In this document: in pieces, positions 46,018 to 55,794 of the stretch | Layout: every line of letters begins with the position of its first letter | Numbering within the stretch: the first letter of the stretch is position 1 | Assembly: GCA_019694515.1 (NCBI GenBank) | Contig: JAIBBU010000016.1 | Location: 1-64,000, forward strand | Length of the DNA: 64,000 nt | Direction: 5' to 3' | DNA from: Oligoflexia bacterium | GTDB lineage: Bacteria; Bdellovibrionota_C; UBA2361; JBGSMV01 | Program-made: the position numbers and the translations under genes | The notes under the pieces: generated by a model | What the model saw: only the letters and a program-made list of their open reading frames with translations | Database searches by the model: none | Told to the model about the DNA's origin: nothing

Positions 46018-46163
46018 CTGTCATTGCTGTACGAGCTGCGCAATTCGAGGACAGATTTTTTGTCCTCGAATTGGGCAACTCATAGAATAAAAACCCATAT
46101 ACCATCGAGCGAAGCGAAAGCCTTCCTCGTTGTAGCCTGAGCCGAGGCGGACAATCCCCAACC
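46018..46163. repeat. Palindromic-element arm copy
   Basis: It begins CTGTCATTGC, contains a perfect hairpin AATTCGAGGACA/TGTCCTCGAATT, and ends GAGCGAAGCGAAAG to GGCGGACAATCCCCAACC. It matches the right arm of the copy at 50563-50693. It abuts the right border of the island. Confidence 0.75.
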
Positions 46164-46278
46164 TTCTGGCTCAGACGGCTTTTATACAAAATCGACAGAG
46201 AAGGTCTTCCCCACGATCACCGACATCCCCCACTCCTCAAATCAGGGTCCTATCCCAACTGAATTTCTCTCCACGCCC

Positions 46279-47871
46279 CTACCCCGAATGATACTCGCCG
46301 AACACATCGCGCAGCACATCGGAGATCTCTCCCAAGGTGCAGTTCATCCGGCAGCACTGCAGAATCTGCGGCATTAAATTTCCATCACCTTCAGCACAGC
46401 TCTTTAGAGCTGCGAGTGCAGCCTCCGCGTGCTTCCCGTCGCGCTTCTTTCTAAGCGCAGCCAATCTATCGCGCTGCTCGCTCTCGCCTTTCGGATTTAG
46501 CTTCATTAGTTCCGGCATCACCTCGGACTTAGCCTCGAACTTATTTACCCCCACGATAGTTCTCTCCCCGCTCTCGATCTGCCTTTGCCAGTCGTAGGCC
46601 GATCGTTCAATCTCCCCCTGGGGATACCCCTGTTCTATGGCGCTCACCATCCCGCCTAGTTTGTCGATGTATTCGATGCGCTTCCAAGCCTCTTCCTCGA
46701 TCTTCGCGGTCAAGCTTTCGACTAGATATGAACCGGCTAGCGGATCAACGGTGTCTGCAACTCCGCTCTCAAACGCTAAGATCTGCTGGGTGCGAAGCGC
46801 GACGGTAGCGCTCTGCTCGGAGGGCAGCGCCAGCGCTTCATCGAAAGAGTTGGTATGCAGCGATTGGGTGCCGCCCAGCACAGCGGCCAGCGCTTCAACT
46901 GTCGTACGAACAATATTGTTCAGCGGCTGCTGCGCGGTCAGACTGCTTCCGGCGGTCTGAGTATGAAAACGGAATTTGTAAGATTCGGGGTTCGCGGCTT
47001 TGAAGCGCTCCTTCATGATACGGGCCCACATGCGGCGGGCTGCTCTAAACTTTGCGATCTCTTCAAAAAAATCGGAGTGGCAATTCAAAAAGAACGCCAG
47101 CTGCGGTGCGAAGTCATCCAGCTTGAGTCCGCGGCTAAGGGCGGCTTCAACGTAGGAGATCGCATCGGCCAGGGTAAACGCCACCTCCTCCACCGCTGTG
47201 CTCCCCGCCTCTCGGATGTGATAGCCGGAGATACTGATAGTGTTCCAGTTCGGCAGCTCTTTGGCGCAGAAGTCGAAGATATCGGTGACGATCCTGAGCG
47301 CCTGTTTGGGCGGATAGATATAGGTGCCGCGGGCGATGTACTCTTTTAGGATGTCGTTTTGAGTGGTGCCGCGAAGCTTATCGAAGGATACCTTCCGATC
47401 CTCGGCGACCACCATTAGAAACGCGAGCAAGATGGCGGCGGTGGAGTTGATGGTCATCGAGATGGAGACCTCCTCCAATGGGATCTCTCTTAGTAGAGTG
47501 CGCATGTCATCTACCGAGCTTATCGCCACACCCACCTTACCAACCTCACCATGCGCAATGGGGTGGTCGGAGTCCCGTCCCATCTGGGTTGGAAGATCAA
47601 AGGCGACACTAAGGCCGGTGGTGCCCTGCGACAGCAGATAGCGGTAGCGCTCGTTAGCCTCGGCGGCGGTGCCGAAGCCGGCGTACTGGCGCATGGTCCA
47701 GAGCCGGCCCCGATACATGGTGGGGTAAACCCCCCGGGTATATGGATAAGCCCCGGGTTGACCCAAACGCGAGGATAGATCGGAGGGCAGATCGCTCTCC
47801 TGATAAAGCGCCTTTAGCTCCAATCCGGAGGCAGTGGTGAATCGATCCTTGCGGTCCTTCGATTTGGGCAT
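46279..47871 (-). CDS. Methylmalonyl-CoA mutase large subunit (catalytic domain)
   Basis: This 530-residue protein has the TIM-barrel domain of coenzyme B12-dependent acyl-CoA mutases: [87 protein letters not shown] and [15 protein letters not shown]. It interconverts (R)-methylmalonyl-CoA and succinyl-CoA. The B12-binding domain (DxHxxG) is absent, so it must be a separate polypeptide encoded elsewhere, as in many mcm alpha/beta systems. It is divergent from the carboxylase operon across an 84-bp gap, which supports a shared propionate pathway. Confidence 0.94.
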   Translation of the reverse strand: MPKSKDRKDRFTTASGLELKALYQESDLPSDLSSRLGQPGAYPYTRGVYPTMYRGRLWTMRQYAGFGTAAEANERYRYLLSQGTTGLSVAFDLPTQMGRDSDHPIAHGEVGKVGVAISSVDDMRTLLREIPLEEVSISMTINSTAAILLAFLMVVAEDRKVSFDKLRGTTQNDILKEYIARGTYIYPPKQALRIVTDIFDFCAKELPNWNTISISGYHIREAGSTAVEEVAFTLADAISYVEAALSRGLKLDDFAPQLAFFLNCHSDFFEEIAKFRAARRMWARIMKERFKAANPESYKFRFHTQTAGSSLTAQQPLNNIVRTTVEALAAVLGGTQSLHTNSFDEALALPSEQSATVALRTQQILAFESGVADTVDPLAGSYLVESLTAKIEEEAWKRIEYIDKLGGMVSAIEQGYPQGEIERSAYDWQRQIESGERTIVGVNKFEAKSEVMPELMKLNPKGESEQRDRLAALRKKRDGKHAEAALAALKSCAEGDGNLMPQILQCCRMNCTLGEISDVLRDVFGEYHSG

Positions 47872-47955
47872 GCTTGAGTAATAGCACTAAATTACTTCAA
47901 TCTTAAAGGCTGTTTCGAGGTGCAAATGATCTGTGATAATTCTTGCGGTGAAATT

Positions 47956-49506
47956 ATGGGTGTCTTAGACGAACTAAAAAGAAGAAACGCGCTGGCCGAG
48001 CTAGGCGGCGGCGAGGAACGGATCGCCAAGCAGCACGAGGCCGGGAAGCTGACTGCCCGCGAAAGGATCAACCAGCTTTTAGACCCGGGCACCTTCGAAG
48101 AGCTGGATCGCTTCGTCACTCACCGCTCGGAGAATTTCGGGCTCAAAGAAAAGAAATTTTACGGCGACGGAGTCGTTACCGGAGCCGGCAAGGTCAATGG
48201 CAGGACTGTTTACGTCTTTGCCCAAGACTTCACTGTGTTTGGCGGCTCGCTTGCGGCATATCACGCCAAGAAGATCTGCAAGGTCATGGATCTCGCGGCG
48301 TCAACCGGAGCCCCGGTAATCGGGCTGAATGATTCCGGAGGGGCGCGGATCCAGGAAGGCGTCGAGAGCTTAGGCGGATATGCCGATATCTTTCTCCGCA
48401 ATACTATTTTCTCCGGGGTGATTCCCCAGATCTCGCTGGTCCTGGGGCCCTGTGCCGGAGGCGCGGTCTACTCCCCGGCGATCACCGATTTTGTGCTGAT
48501 GGTCGATCGCACCAGCCACATGTTCATCACCGGACCGGATGTGATCAAAGCCGTGACCAAAGAGGAGGTCAGCAAAGACGTTTTGGGCGGCGCTGAAACT
48601 CACAACGCGGTCAGCGGAGTGGCGCATTTTATTAGCGCTAATGATCAAGAGTGTCTGGCGACCTGCAAACGGCTTCTCAGTTATCTGCCGCAGAACAATT
48701 TAGATCCCGTGCCCCGGGTTTTGAGCGGCGATCTGGCCTCGCGTGAGGAGCCGGAGCTTAACGCGATCGTGCCGGAACAGCCGAATCATCCCTACGACAT
48801 GCATAAGATCATCAATCTGATCGCAGATGGCGGGGAATTCTTTGAGGTACAGCCGCTTTTTGCACAGAATATGCTGATTGGTTTTATCCGGCTGGATGGA
48901 TATTCGATCGGCGTCGTGGCTAACCAGCCGCAGGTGCTGGCAGGATGTTTAGATATTAACGCCAGTGTTAAGGCCGCACGGTTCGTGCGGTTCTGCGACT
49001 GCTTCAATATCCCGCTGCTTACCCTGGTTGATGTGCCTGGATTTTTGCCGGGTGTGAATCAGGAGCATGGCGGGATTATCCGCCACGGAGCGAAGCTGCT
49101 TTACGCCTTTGCTGAGGCGACCGTGCCGAAAGTTACGGTTATTACCCGTAAAGCTTACGGGGGAGCGTATGACGTCATGAGCTCCAAGCACATTAGAGGC
49201 GACCTTAATTTCGCCTACCCCACTGCCGAAGTCGCGGTGATGGGCCCGGAGGGTGCGGTTAACATTATCTTTAGGCATGAAATTGAGGCGGCTGAGAAAC
49301 AGGGTAAAGCTGCTGCGGTTCGGGACAAACTGATCAAGGAATATCGCGAGAAGTTTGCCAATCCCTGGGAGGTGGCGGAGCTTGGATTTATCGATGCAGT
49401 CATAGAGCCTAGCAAGACCAGGCAGCGGCTGATCGAGGGCTTTTCCCTGCTTAAGGGCAAGCGCCTCAGCAATCCACCCAAGAAGCATGGGAACATTCCG
49501 TTATGA
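47956..49506 (+). CDS. Acyl-CoA (propionyl/methylmalonyl-CoA) carboxyltransferase subunit
   Basis: The protein has about 516 residues from ATG 47956 ([10 protein letters not shown], the usual start of the family); upstream in-frame ATGs exist. Two crotonase-type carboxyltransferase halves are visible. One has [32 protein letters not shown] and [13 protein letters not shown]. The other has [22 protein letters not shown] and [13 protein letters not shown]. This is the beta subunit type of propionyl-CoA carboxylase, also the alpha subunit of methylmalonyl-CoA decarboxylase. It transfers the biotin-bound carboxyl to or from the acyl-CoA. The stop overlaps the next gene by 4 bp. Confidence 0.92.
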   Translation: MGVLDELKRRNALAELGGGEERIAKQHEAGKLTARERINQLLDPGTFEELDRFVTHRSENFGLKEKKFYGDGVVTGAGKVNGRTVYVFAQDFTVFGGSLAAYHAKKICKVMDLAASTGAPVIGLNDSGGARIQEGVESLGGYADIFLRNTIFSGVIPQISLVLGPCAGGAVYSPAITDFVLMVDRTSHMFITGPDVIKAVTKEEVSKDVLGGAETHNAVSGVAHFISANDQECLATCKRLLSYLPQNNLDPVPRVLSGDLASREEPELNAIVPEQPNHPYDMHKIINLIADGGEFFEVQPLFAQNMLIGFIRLDGYSIGVVANQPQVLAGCLDINASVKAARFVRFCDCFNIPLLTLVDVPGFLPGVNQEHGGIIRHGAKLLYAFAEATVPKVTVITRKAYGGAYDVMSSKHIRGDLNFAYPTAEVAVMGPEGAVNIIFRHEIEAAEKQGKAAAVRDKLIKEYREKFANPWEVAELGFIDAVIEPSKTRQRLIEGFSLLKGKRLSNPPKKHGNIPL

Positions 49507-49784
49507 ACATGCTTAAGCCCGCGGCCCCCGAAGAGGGCGGAAGCTATAAGAGCGCGCATGCACGGATTCTAAAACCTGGGCATGGAAGCGAACTTTCGGC
49601 GGGCTTTGAAGATATTCCGTTCATTCCGGCGTTAGAGCTGCTGGCTGAAACCGAAGCGAGACTTAGCGACGCCGAGGCAGCGGCAGTGGCGCTGGCGTTA
49701 TGGCAGCTCCTGTCTGAAGAGAACGAGGAGCTGAATGTGTGGGGGATACGCGCCCGCACGGAAGCCATCTCAAGGAGGCGTTAA
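49503..49784 (+). CDS. Small carboxylase-associated subunit
   Basis: This 93-residue protein is encoded between the carboxyltransferase and biotin-carrier genes (ATGA overlap before it, TAATG overlap after it). There is no transmembrane segment, so it is not a typical MmdD/OadG membrane anchor. The C-terminal half, [17 protein letters not shown] to WGIRART, resembles the short helical epsilon-type subunits of acyl-CoA carboxylases, where an ALWALL helix is common. The role is probably structural or assembly-related; the family is a suggestion. Confidence 0.6.
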   Translation: MNMLKPAAPEEGGSYKSAHARILKPGHGSELSAGFEDIPFIPALELLAETEARLSDAEAAAVALALWQLLSEENEELNVWGIRARTEAISRRR

Positions 49785-50197
49785 TGCAGTACCGAGTTAG
49801 GGTGAATTCCAAAGAGCTGCAGGTAACCTTGACGTCCAAAGTCGGCTCACAGCTGAATTTCGTGGTGAACGGCGAAAGCTATGCCGTAGATGTGGCGCCG
49901 ATTTTGGCGCGTGCTGCAGTTGGCGAAGGCGCGGCTCGGGTAGTATCGGCTCCACCCCCTGCCCGCAGCGCCGGGCCGGCGGCGCCGGGAGCAGTCGCTG
50001 CGCCGATGCCGGGAATTATCGTGAATGTGCTGGTTAAAGCAGGACAGCAGGTCAAAGCCGGAGAAACCGTGGTGGTGATGGAGGCGATGAAGATGGAAAA
50101 CAACATCCCCGCTACCAAGGATGGCACCGTCGAAAAGGTGCATGTGAAGAAAGGCGACGAAGTTCAGAACGGCCAGGCGCTGGTGCAGATCGCCTAG
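49784..50197 (+). CDS. Biotin carboxyl carrier protein
   Basis: The protein has 137 residues from ATG 49784, chosen because AAGGAGG lies 5 bases upstream; a longer in-frame start at 49739 lacks this. A short N-terminal beta domain and a Pro/Ala-rich hinge (about 55-75) lead to a biotinyl domain with VVVMEAMKMENNI. Lys103 is the biotinylation site. It is the carrier for the adjacent carboxyltransferase. No biotin carboxylase gene is in the window, which leaves propionyl-CoA carboxylase and methylmalonyl-CoA decarboxylase both open. Confidence 0.93.
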   Translation: MQYRVRVNSKELQVTLTSKVGSQLNFVVNGESYAVDVAPILARAAVGEGAARVVSAPPPARSAGPAAPGAVAAPMPGIIVNVLVKAGQQVKAGETVVVMEAMKMENNIPATKDGTVEKVHVKKGDEVQNGQALVQIA

Positions 50198-50255
50198 CGC
50201 GATTTGTAAAATTCAGTCAGTTTGGAGGCGAAAGATCATTCCCGCTTAGAATTAC

Positions 50256-50693
50256 GGATTGGACGCCTCCGCTCATGCGACGGCGAGGCAGGCTTTCGCT
50301 TTGCTCGCAATTTTGGATGTTATATATTTCGAGGACAAAATTGCTGTCCGTGCGCTCGGCTCTGTCATTGCGAGCGGAGCGAAGCAAACCCTAACTTTAA
50401 GTCGTAATTGACGCTCTATTTAAGAAGCTAGGAGAATTTCCTGCGCAATTTCCAGTCATGGACCGTAGCTTGCGTGCTTGTAAGAAGCTTTTGCAATTAC
50501 CAAGGAACAAAGCCTCCTTCGGTATAATGTTAGGGATTGCTTCGCTTCGCTCGCAATGACAGATCAAAGCGCCTTTGCAGGATCTTCATCAACAGCGCAG
50601 CAATTCTGCCCTCGAATTGCGTAACCCGTACAATTGCGAGCGAAGCGAAAGGCTGCCTCGCTGTACCTTTAGCGGAGGCGCACAATCCCTAAC
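50256..50693. repeat. Large palindromic MITE-like element with nested core
   Basis: The outer arms (50256-50361 and 50563-50693) are inverted copies of each other, sharing GGATTG..GCGCCTCCGC, GCGAGGCAG and CTTTCGCTT/CGCTCGCAAT. The inner core 50362-50562 (201 bp) has terminal inverted repeats, starting CTGTCATTGCGAGCG, that match over 34 bp with two differences. The whole 440-bp locus can fold into one long hairpin. No ORF in it is credible. It fills the gap between the biotin-carrier and ctaA genes. Confidence 0.85.
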
Positions 50694-50779
50694 ATTACAT
50701 TGATCTACCGGCCCGCCAAAAGAACCCGCCACGGTCTCTTAGCCCGCTCCAGAGCTCAAAATATGCTTACTCCACAGTC

Positions 50780-50807
50780 TTGACTTTACTCCCCCCTGGA
50801 CTACGAT
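50780..50807 (+). promoter_or_regulatory. Possible promoter giving a leaderless ctaA mRNA
   Basis: TTGACT (50780-50785), a 16-base spacer and TACGAT (50802-50807) lie 6 bases before the ATG. Transcription would start at about the first codon, and there is no ribosome site upstream of the ATG. Confidence 0.4.
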
Positions 50808-50813
50808 CGCCGC

Positions 50814-51863
50814 ATGTCAAACCTAGCTGTAGACCTCTCATCCCACACCCCTCCTTCCAACCATCCACGTTATGCTGATCGCTACAAGCCTTCGGCTGCG
50901 CTGACCTTCTTCACTAAGTTCGTGGTGTGGTCGCTCCTGGCGCTGATCTTCATCGGCTCGCTGGTGACAAGCCACGGCGCCGGTCTCTCGGTGCCTGATT
51001 GGCCAACCACTTACGGCCAGAATATGTTCCTCTATCCGATTAAGAACTGGGTCGGCGGAATTCTGTACGAACATGGGCACCGGCTTTTTGCTTCGGGGGT
51101 GGGAACTTTAATCTTGATCCAGGCGCTGTGGCTGTCTTTGAAAGAAAAACGGCGCTGGGTGCGTAATCTGGGGTTGCTGGCGCTGGGCGCGGTAATTTTG
51201 CAGGGCGTACTGGGTGGAATGACGGTGCTGTATCGCCTGCCCGATTGGATCTCGATGTCACATGCACTCTTGGCGCAAAGCATCTTGGCGCTCTGCGTCG
51301 TAATCGCTTATGCCGAGTCGCGCGAATTCTTTGCGAGAAAGCACGGTGAGGGAGTTAAGGGTCATCCGACCGCTTTTAAATGGTGCCTCTTCGGGGCTGG
51401 ACTAATCTTCGTGCAGCTGTTCTTAGGCGCATGGATGCGGCATGCCGAAGCGGGGTTAGCCGTTCCGGGATTCCCGGATCTGGCCGGGTCATATTCCTTA
51501 AATTTCGATCAGCCGCGAATCGAAGCGATCAATGCTTTCCGGCGCAGCATCGCCCTGTCCCCGGTGGACTCGAACCAGATCTTAATCCACCTATCGCACC
51601 GCTTCTTTGCGCTTTTCGTTGCGGCCTACCTGCTGCTGCTGGGACTTAGAATTTCCACCACATTTCCGGTGCGCAGCGCACTGCGAAATACAGGTCTCGC
51701 TTTAGGGGTGCTGGTGGCAATTCAGTTTCTATTAGGAGCCTGGACGATCTGGAGTTTGCGTGCGCCGTACATCGCCAGCCTGCATGTAGCAACAGGCGCA
51801 GCGCTACTGGCGCTTTGCACACTGGCTGCGCTTCGCAGCTTTACACTGAAGGAATCGGATTAG
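50814..51863 (+). CDS. ctaA: Heme A synthase, COX15/CtaA family
   Basis: This 349-residue membrane protein has about eight helices in two homologous halves. Conserved His motifs are EHGHRLFASGVG and HALLAQS in the first half, and HLSHRFFAL and HVATGA in the second. TSHGAGLSVPDWPTTYGQNMF is typical of COX15. It oxidises heme O to heme A for aa3-type cytochrome oxidases, so the cell probably respires oxygen with such an oxidase. No oxidase genes are in the window. The last 4 bp overlap the convergent hypothetical gene. Confidence 0.92.
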   Translation: MSNLAVDLSSHTPPSNHPRYADRYKPSAALTFFTKFVVWSLLALIFIGSLVTSHGAGLSVPDWPTTYGQNMFLYPIKNWVGGILYEHGHRLFASGVGTLILIQALWLSLKEKRRWVRNLGLLALGAVILQGVLGGMTVLYRLPDWISMSHALLAQSILALCVVIAYAESREFFARKHGEGVKGHPTAFKWCLFGAGLIFVQLFLGAWMRHAEAGLAVPGFPDLAGSYSLNFDQPRIEAINAFRRSIALSPVDSNQILIHLSHRFFALFVAAYLLLLGLRISTTFPVRSALRNTGLALGVLVAIQFLLGAWTIWSLRAPYIASLHVATGAALLALCTLAALRSFTLKESD

Positions 51864-52216
51864 TTAATCGACGGCTCGCCCGCTTGCCGCGAGAATTTTC
51901 CACCCGCCATGACCATCGTGGTAGGACGGTCTGCATCGCCGATATAAGCCGCGATACGATTGATAGCGAACGGAGTAACTGTGGCTTCATCCTGACCGGC
52001 GATGGTTGATACTCTGCGCCCCGGCATGTTGCTGGTATGTTTGCCGTTTGGAATCGCACGCGTGACGTCGTGGGCAGGTGTCTCTAAGATAATGCCGTCC
52101 AGGAATCGCTCGACCACCTCACGGGGGGAGGCTCCAGCTGTAAGGCTCGAAAATGGATCCTTCTCGGCGATTCCTACCGCTACTGGCTTACCGGGTCCTC
52201 GTTCGAACTCACTCAT
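51860..52216 (-). CDS. Uncharacterised small protein
   Basis: This 118-residue soluble protein has no recognised motif. AAAGGA lies 7 bases before the ATG, which supports real translation. It is convergent with ctaA, with stops overlapping by 4 bp. The composition is polar with Pro/Gly, and the function is unknown. Confidence 0.55.
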   Translation of the reverse strand: MSEFERGPGKPVAVGIAEKDPFSSLTAGASPREVVERFLDGIILETPAHDVTRAIPNGKHTSNMPGRRVSTIAGQDEATVTPFAINRIAAYIGDADRPTTMVMAGGKFSRQAGEPSIN

Positions 52217-52406
52217 TTTAACATCCTTTTTAAGTTCAATGAGTTATCAGTTGCTGAAGCCACCGCTAACCTCCGCGGCCGCATTAAGGCTTCTCTATAA
52301 TTAAGATCGTTTAGCCGCGGCTTCTGCTTCACTTTTTCTTTACTACTGACAGTATATTCTGAAGATAGTTTTTAAGCTGCAATTTCGAATGGTTATTCGA
52401 GCAGCT

Positions 52407-53357
52407 CTAATAAGCCGTAGAGATTCCAGCGATAAACGAGATATCGGTGGTACCGTCGCCGGGGAGCGGGTTTTCGCGGATTCCAAGGTCCAACCAGCTG
52501 GAACGCCCAATTGCAGCCCTAAAGCCTAGATCCAGATACAGCGCATAACTGGGGTGTGACGCGACGTTATTGAGAACCTTGCTTTGCGCACTCAGATTAG
52601 CGAGCACCGCGTAGGACGCTCCGAGCCGGTACTCTCCCCCGCCGAACGCTTCAAAGTGATTGCGCTCAAAGCTCACGCCCGAGCTTTCATCCTCCCCGAT
52701 AAAAACATGTGCCACTCCGCTGTACCAAATGAATTGTTCAAACTGCCGCGAGTAGAGCAAGCCGTTAAGCAGGTCGACCCCGGAGTGACCAAAGGTGCCG
52801 GATGATGTAGGGAGCGATAGCTCGCCCAAATATGCAAACTCCGGGGCCCAGGCGTATTTTAGTCCAGCCTTGAGATTTCCGAATTCAAACCCCTCCTCCT
52901 CATAGGCGAAAATGTCGCCGTTCTTGGTAGCGCCCCTGATCTGGACTGCGTTGTCTTCTAATTTTCTGCGATCGCCGCGGGGGAGCCCGAACACCCGATG
53001 CCAGCGATCAATGGTGGAGTCCAGCGTCCCGCCGACGCGCCAGAGAAGCGGCAGCGCCAGCGAGAGCTCCAGATCTTGAGCCGCCGCATAGCTCAGCGCT
53101 GGAGTCAGGTCGATCGATTCGGCATCGACTGTATATTGATCCTCCACAATCGAAGTATTGGACCAGATTCCATTCAGGCTGAGCCTAGTGCTGCCGGCAT
53201 CGCAGACGGTGGCTGCACGCGGCGCGAGCGATAGATGCAGAGAGGTAAGCGGATATTGATTTGAAACGGATAGCGGTCCAGGACGGCACTGAGGCCATCC
53301 GCACGCGGGAGCAAATAAACAAATGCAGGCCAGAAGCGGTAGAAGACGCCTCAACAC
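52407..53357 (-). CDS. DUF3187-like outer-membrane protein
   Basis: This 316-residue protein has a signal peptide (LLPLLACICLFAPACG). The remainder is strand-rich with alternating residues, ending in an aromatic (GISTAY), as in outer-membrane beta-barrels. Segments such as SNQYPLTSLHLSLAPRAA and EFAYLGELSLPTSSGTFG fit the DUF3187 family. The role is unknown. It lies directly after the DUF192 gene (4-bp gap), probably as the last gene of the ETF operon. Confidence 0.75.
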   Translation of the reverse strand: MLRRLLPLLACICLFAPACGWPQCRPGPLSVSNQYPLTSLHLSLAPRAATVCDAGSTRLSLNGIWSNTSIVEDQYTVDAESIDLTPALSYAAAQDLELSLALPLLWRVGGTLDSTIDRWHRVFGLPRGDRRKLEDNAVQIRGATKNGDIFAYEEEGFEFGNLKAGLKYAWAPEFAYLGELSLPTSSGTFGHSGVDLLNGLLYSRQFEQFIWYSGVAHVFIGEDESSGVSFERNHFEAFGGGEYRLGASYAVLANLSAQSKVLNNVASHPSYALYLDLGFRAAIGRSSWLDLGIRENPLPGDGTTDISFIAGISTAY

Positions 53358-53361
53358 GCGC

Positions 53362-53871
53362 TTAGGAACCAGCCGACAACCGCCCGACGTACTGAGCCTC
53401 CGAGCCGGGCTTTACATGATTCTGCCCGGTCCAGCCTCCCGCGACTTCAATCACGATCTTACTGGGAGCATCAACCTTGCGGATCTGTTCATTCAAGATC
53501 GGAACATTTTCCAAAACGCCGACTACCTTGTTCCGAGAATCGATAAAGATCATATCGAGAGGTATATAGGTGTTCTTCATCCAGAGGGTTTGCTGCTTCT
53601 CCTCGGCAAAGGAAAAGAGCATGCCGGTATTCGGCTCAAGTTCACGCCGAAACATCAGTCCCTTTCTGCGCGTGGCGTCACTATTCGCAACTTCCAGTTT
53701 TAATTCATGACTAAAGGACCCGTCGGTGTTCTTAAAGGTCAAACTAAGCAGCTCCTCCTGCGAATGCCACTTAAGGAAGTACCACACACCGGCAGTAGCG
53801 GCGCCGATAAATAATAATACCCAGAAAAGTTCGATCAGCGACCGCTTCTGTCGCTTAGCGTTTGTTCCCAT
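53362..53871 (-). CDS. DUF192 family membrane-anchored protein
   Basis: This 169-residue protein has one N-terminal membrane helix (about 13-33). The DUF192 domain has RRKGLMFRRELEPNTGMLF, WMKNTYIPLDMIFID and VLENVPILN. The family is exported, of unclear role, and usually about 110-150 residues. Its ATG overlaps the etfA stop by one base. It may be an accessory of the redox or envelope genes around it, but no mechanism is known. Confidence 0.88.
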   Translation of the reverse strand: MGTNAKRQKRSLIELFWVLLFIGAATAGVWYFLKWHSQEELLSLTFKNTDGSFSHELKLEVANSDATRRKGLMFRRELEPNTGMLFSFAEEKQQTLWMKNTYIPLDMIFIDSRNKVVGVLENVPILNEQIRKVDAPSKIVIEVAGGWTGQNHVKPGSEAQYVGRLSAGS

Positions 53872-54848
53872 TAGTGCTTTCCTTTGGCCTGCACGATCGC
53901 CGCAGTCAACTCCGGTACGGCTTGATACAGATCTGCCACTAAACCATAGTCCGCCACCTCGAAGATCGGCGCCTCGCCGTCCTTATTTAAAGCCACAATC
54001 ACTTTGGAGTCCTTCATGCCGGCTAGATGCTGAATAGCACCAGAGATGCCCACCGCGACATAAAGGTTTGGCGACACGATTTTACCGGTCTGTCCAACCT
54101 GCCAGTCATTGGGGGCATAGCCGGAGTCCACTGCCGCGCGGGACGCTCCCACTGCGGCCCCCAGCGCATCAGCTAAGGGGAAAATATATTTTTGGAAATT
54201 TTCGGCGGATTGGAGCGCCCTGCCCCCGCTCACTACAATTTCAGCATCGGTTAGCTCGGGGCGATCTCCGCCGGACTCCTCATGCCCCACCAGCTCACCG
54301 ACCGGATACGCCGGAGCTTCGAAGTTAAGCTCGGTAATTTTACCCGCTCCGCCGCTTTCTGCTGCCGGATGGAAAGCGGTTCCGCGCACCGTCACAATCT
54401 TAATCGCCGTAGAGATACGAACGTCTGCAAAAATATCCCCGGCATACATCGGACGTTTCAGCGAACCGTCCGCATTCACCCCGGTAATATCCGAAGCCTG
54501 CCCGGCTTCAAGCGCTGCGGCAACTCGCGGGAGACAGTCCTTACCCACCGAAGTAGCAGGCGCAACGATCACGGTTGCTCCCGATTCAGACACGGCTTTG
54601 CGAATCATCTGGGCGTAGGTGGGACCGATATATGTGGAGAGCCCTGGATCTTCCGAGCACAGCACCTCTTCGAAACCGTATTTCAGAGCGCTTTCAGCCG
54701 CTGCTTTGGCGCCGCTGCCGAGCGTCAGTCCGATTAACTTGCCGGTATTCCAAACCTTAGCGATCTGTTTCGCGGCATCGACCGTAGCTAAAGTTGTTTT
54801 GGGAAGCTTACCCGAGGCTTGCTGAAGAAAAACCAGTAATACGCTCAT
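53871..54848 (-). CDS. etfA: Electron transfer flavoprotein alpha subunit
   Basis: This 325-residue protein has the ETF alpha N-terminal domain (VFLQQASGKLPKTTL, then VIVAPATSVGKDCLPRVAA). The C-terminal FAD-binding domain has NLYVAVGISGAIQHLAGM and VALNKDGEAPIFEVADYGLVADL. With EtfB it accepts electrons from acyl-CoA dehydrogenases and passes them to ETF:quinone oxidoreductase. The gene is downstream of etfB with a 12-bp gap, which suggests fatty or amino acid oxidation in the same cell as the methylmalonyl-CoA pathway. Confidence 0.95.
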   Translation of the reverse strand: MSVLLVFLQQASGKLPKTTLATVDAAKQIAKVWNTGKLIGLTLGSGAKAAAESALKYGFEEVLCSEDPGLSTYIGPTYAQMIRKAVSESGATVIVAPATSVGKDCLPRVAAALEAGQASDITGVNADGSLKRPMYAGDIFADVRISTAIKIVTVRGTAFHPAAESGGAGKITELNFEAPAYPVGELVGHEESGGDRPELTDAEIVVSGGRALQSAENFQKYIFPLADALGAAVGASRAAVDSGYAPNDWQVGQTGKIVSPNLYVAVGISGAIQHLAGMKDSKVIVALNKDGEAPIFEVADYGLVADLYQAVPELTAAIVQAKGKH

Positions 54849-54860
54849 CGTCTCAATTCT

Positions 54861-55610
54861 CTAGATTGCTTTAACATCATGCTGCAGCACATGGACCAGC
54901 TCAGCCACCGATTCAACCTTCCGGCCGCCCTGCCGTTTGGCTGGAGCTGAAAGCCGCAACACTTCAATCTTGGGAGTTAGATCCAAACCGAGGTCCTCGA
55001 TCTTGATCTCCTCCAGCGGCTTCTTCTTGGCTTTCATGATACCTGGGAGCGGCGCATAGCGCGGTTCATTGAGCCGCAGATCGGTCGTGACGACACAGGG
55101 CGTCGGAAGTTTTAATGTTTCCAAGCCGCCGTCAACCTCGCGAGTGACGATGGCCGAATTAGATTCTAAAACCACCTTCGATGCGAAACAGGCCTGCGGC
55201 AGAGAAAGCCTTTCCGCCATGAGCTGGCCAGTTTGGTTACAGTCCGAATCAATCGCCTGCTTGCCGAGGATGATCAGTCCATATCCACCGCGCTTATAAA
55301 CCTCAGCAAGAACCCGGGCCGCTAGATCGGAATCGATCGTGCCGTCATAGCGCACCAGCACTCCACTATCGGCGCCCATTGCCATGGTGTAGCGAAGCTG
55401 AGTCGTGACCTCCTCCGGACCTATGCCCACCACGACTACTTCCGTGGCTTTGCCGGCTTCCTTTAACCGCAGCGCTTCTTCAACCGCAATCTCATCGAAG
55501 GGGTTGACGATCCATTTAATACCGTCCGTTTCAATCCCGCTGCCGTCGGCTTTGACCTTTACCTTAGCTTGGTAGTCAGGAACACGCTTAACTGGAACCA
55601 TTATTTTCAT
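54861..55610 (-). CDS. etfB: Electron transfer flavoprotein beta subunit
   Basis: This 249-residue protein has typical ETF beta features: MVPVKRVPDYQAKVKV at the start, WIVNPFDEIAVEEALRLKE, RYDGTIDSDLAARVL, LGKQAIDSDCNQTGQLMAE and LRLNEPRYAPLPGIMKAKKKPLE. It binds AMP and partners EtfA. It is the first gene of a minus-strand run etfB-etfA-DUF192-DUF3187. No good ribosome site is seen, and TATAGA lies 11 bases upstream of the ATG, so the message may be nearly leaderless. Confidence 0.95.
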   Translation of the reverse strand: MKIMVPVKRVPDYQAKVKVKADGSGIETDGIKWIVNPFDEIAVEEALRLKEAGKATEVVVVGIGPEEVTTQLRYTMAMGADSGVLVRYDGTIDSDLAARVLAEVYKRGGYGLIILGKQAIDSDCNQTGQLMAERLSLPQACFASKVVLESNSAIVTREVDGGLETLKLPTPCVVTTDLRLNEPRYAPLPGIMKAKKKPLEEIKIEDLGLDLTPKIEVLRLSAPAKRQGGRKVESVAELVHVLQHDVKAI

Positions 55611-55794
55611 AGCAGAAGGAGTCTATAATTCAACGGATATACGGGGCAAGCGGGGTCAAGAACCGTAGATCGCGTGAGGTTTGGGCCTGTAAAGCGGCAC
55701 AGGAAGCGGTGCTGTTGCGGGCCCTGGGTGTGGTCCCGAGCTTTTGGAGAGGGACACCCTCGCAAGGGCGGTGGCAGGCGTGCGGTGCGCCTTA

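Noticed and set aside
46195..46278. Further gene between the repeat arm and the mutase
   Set aside because: Only short spurious frames without ribosome sites were found.
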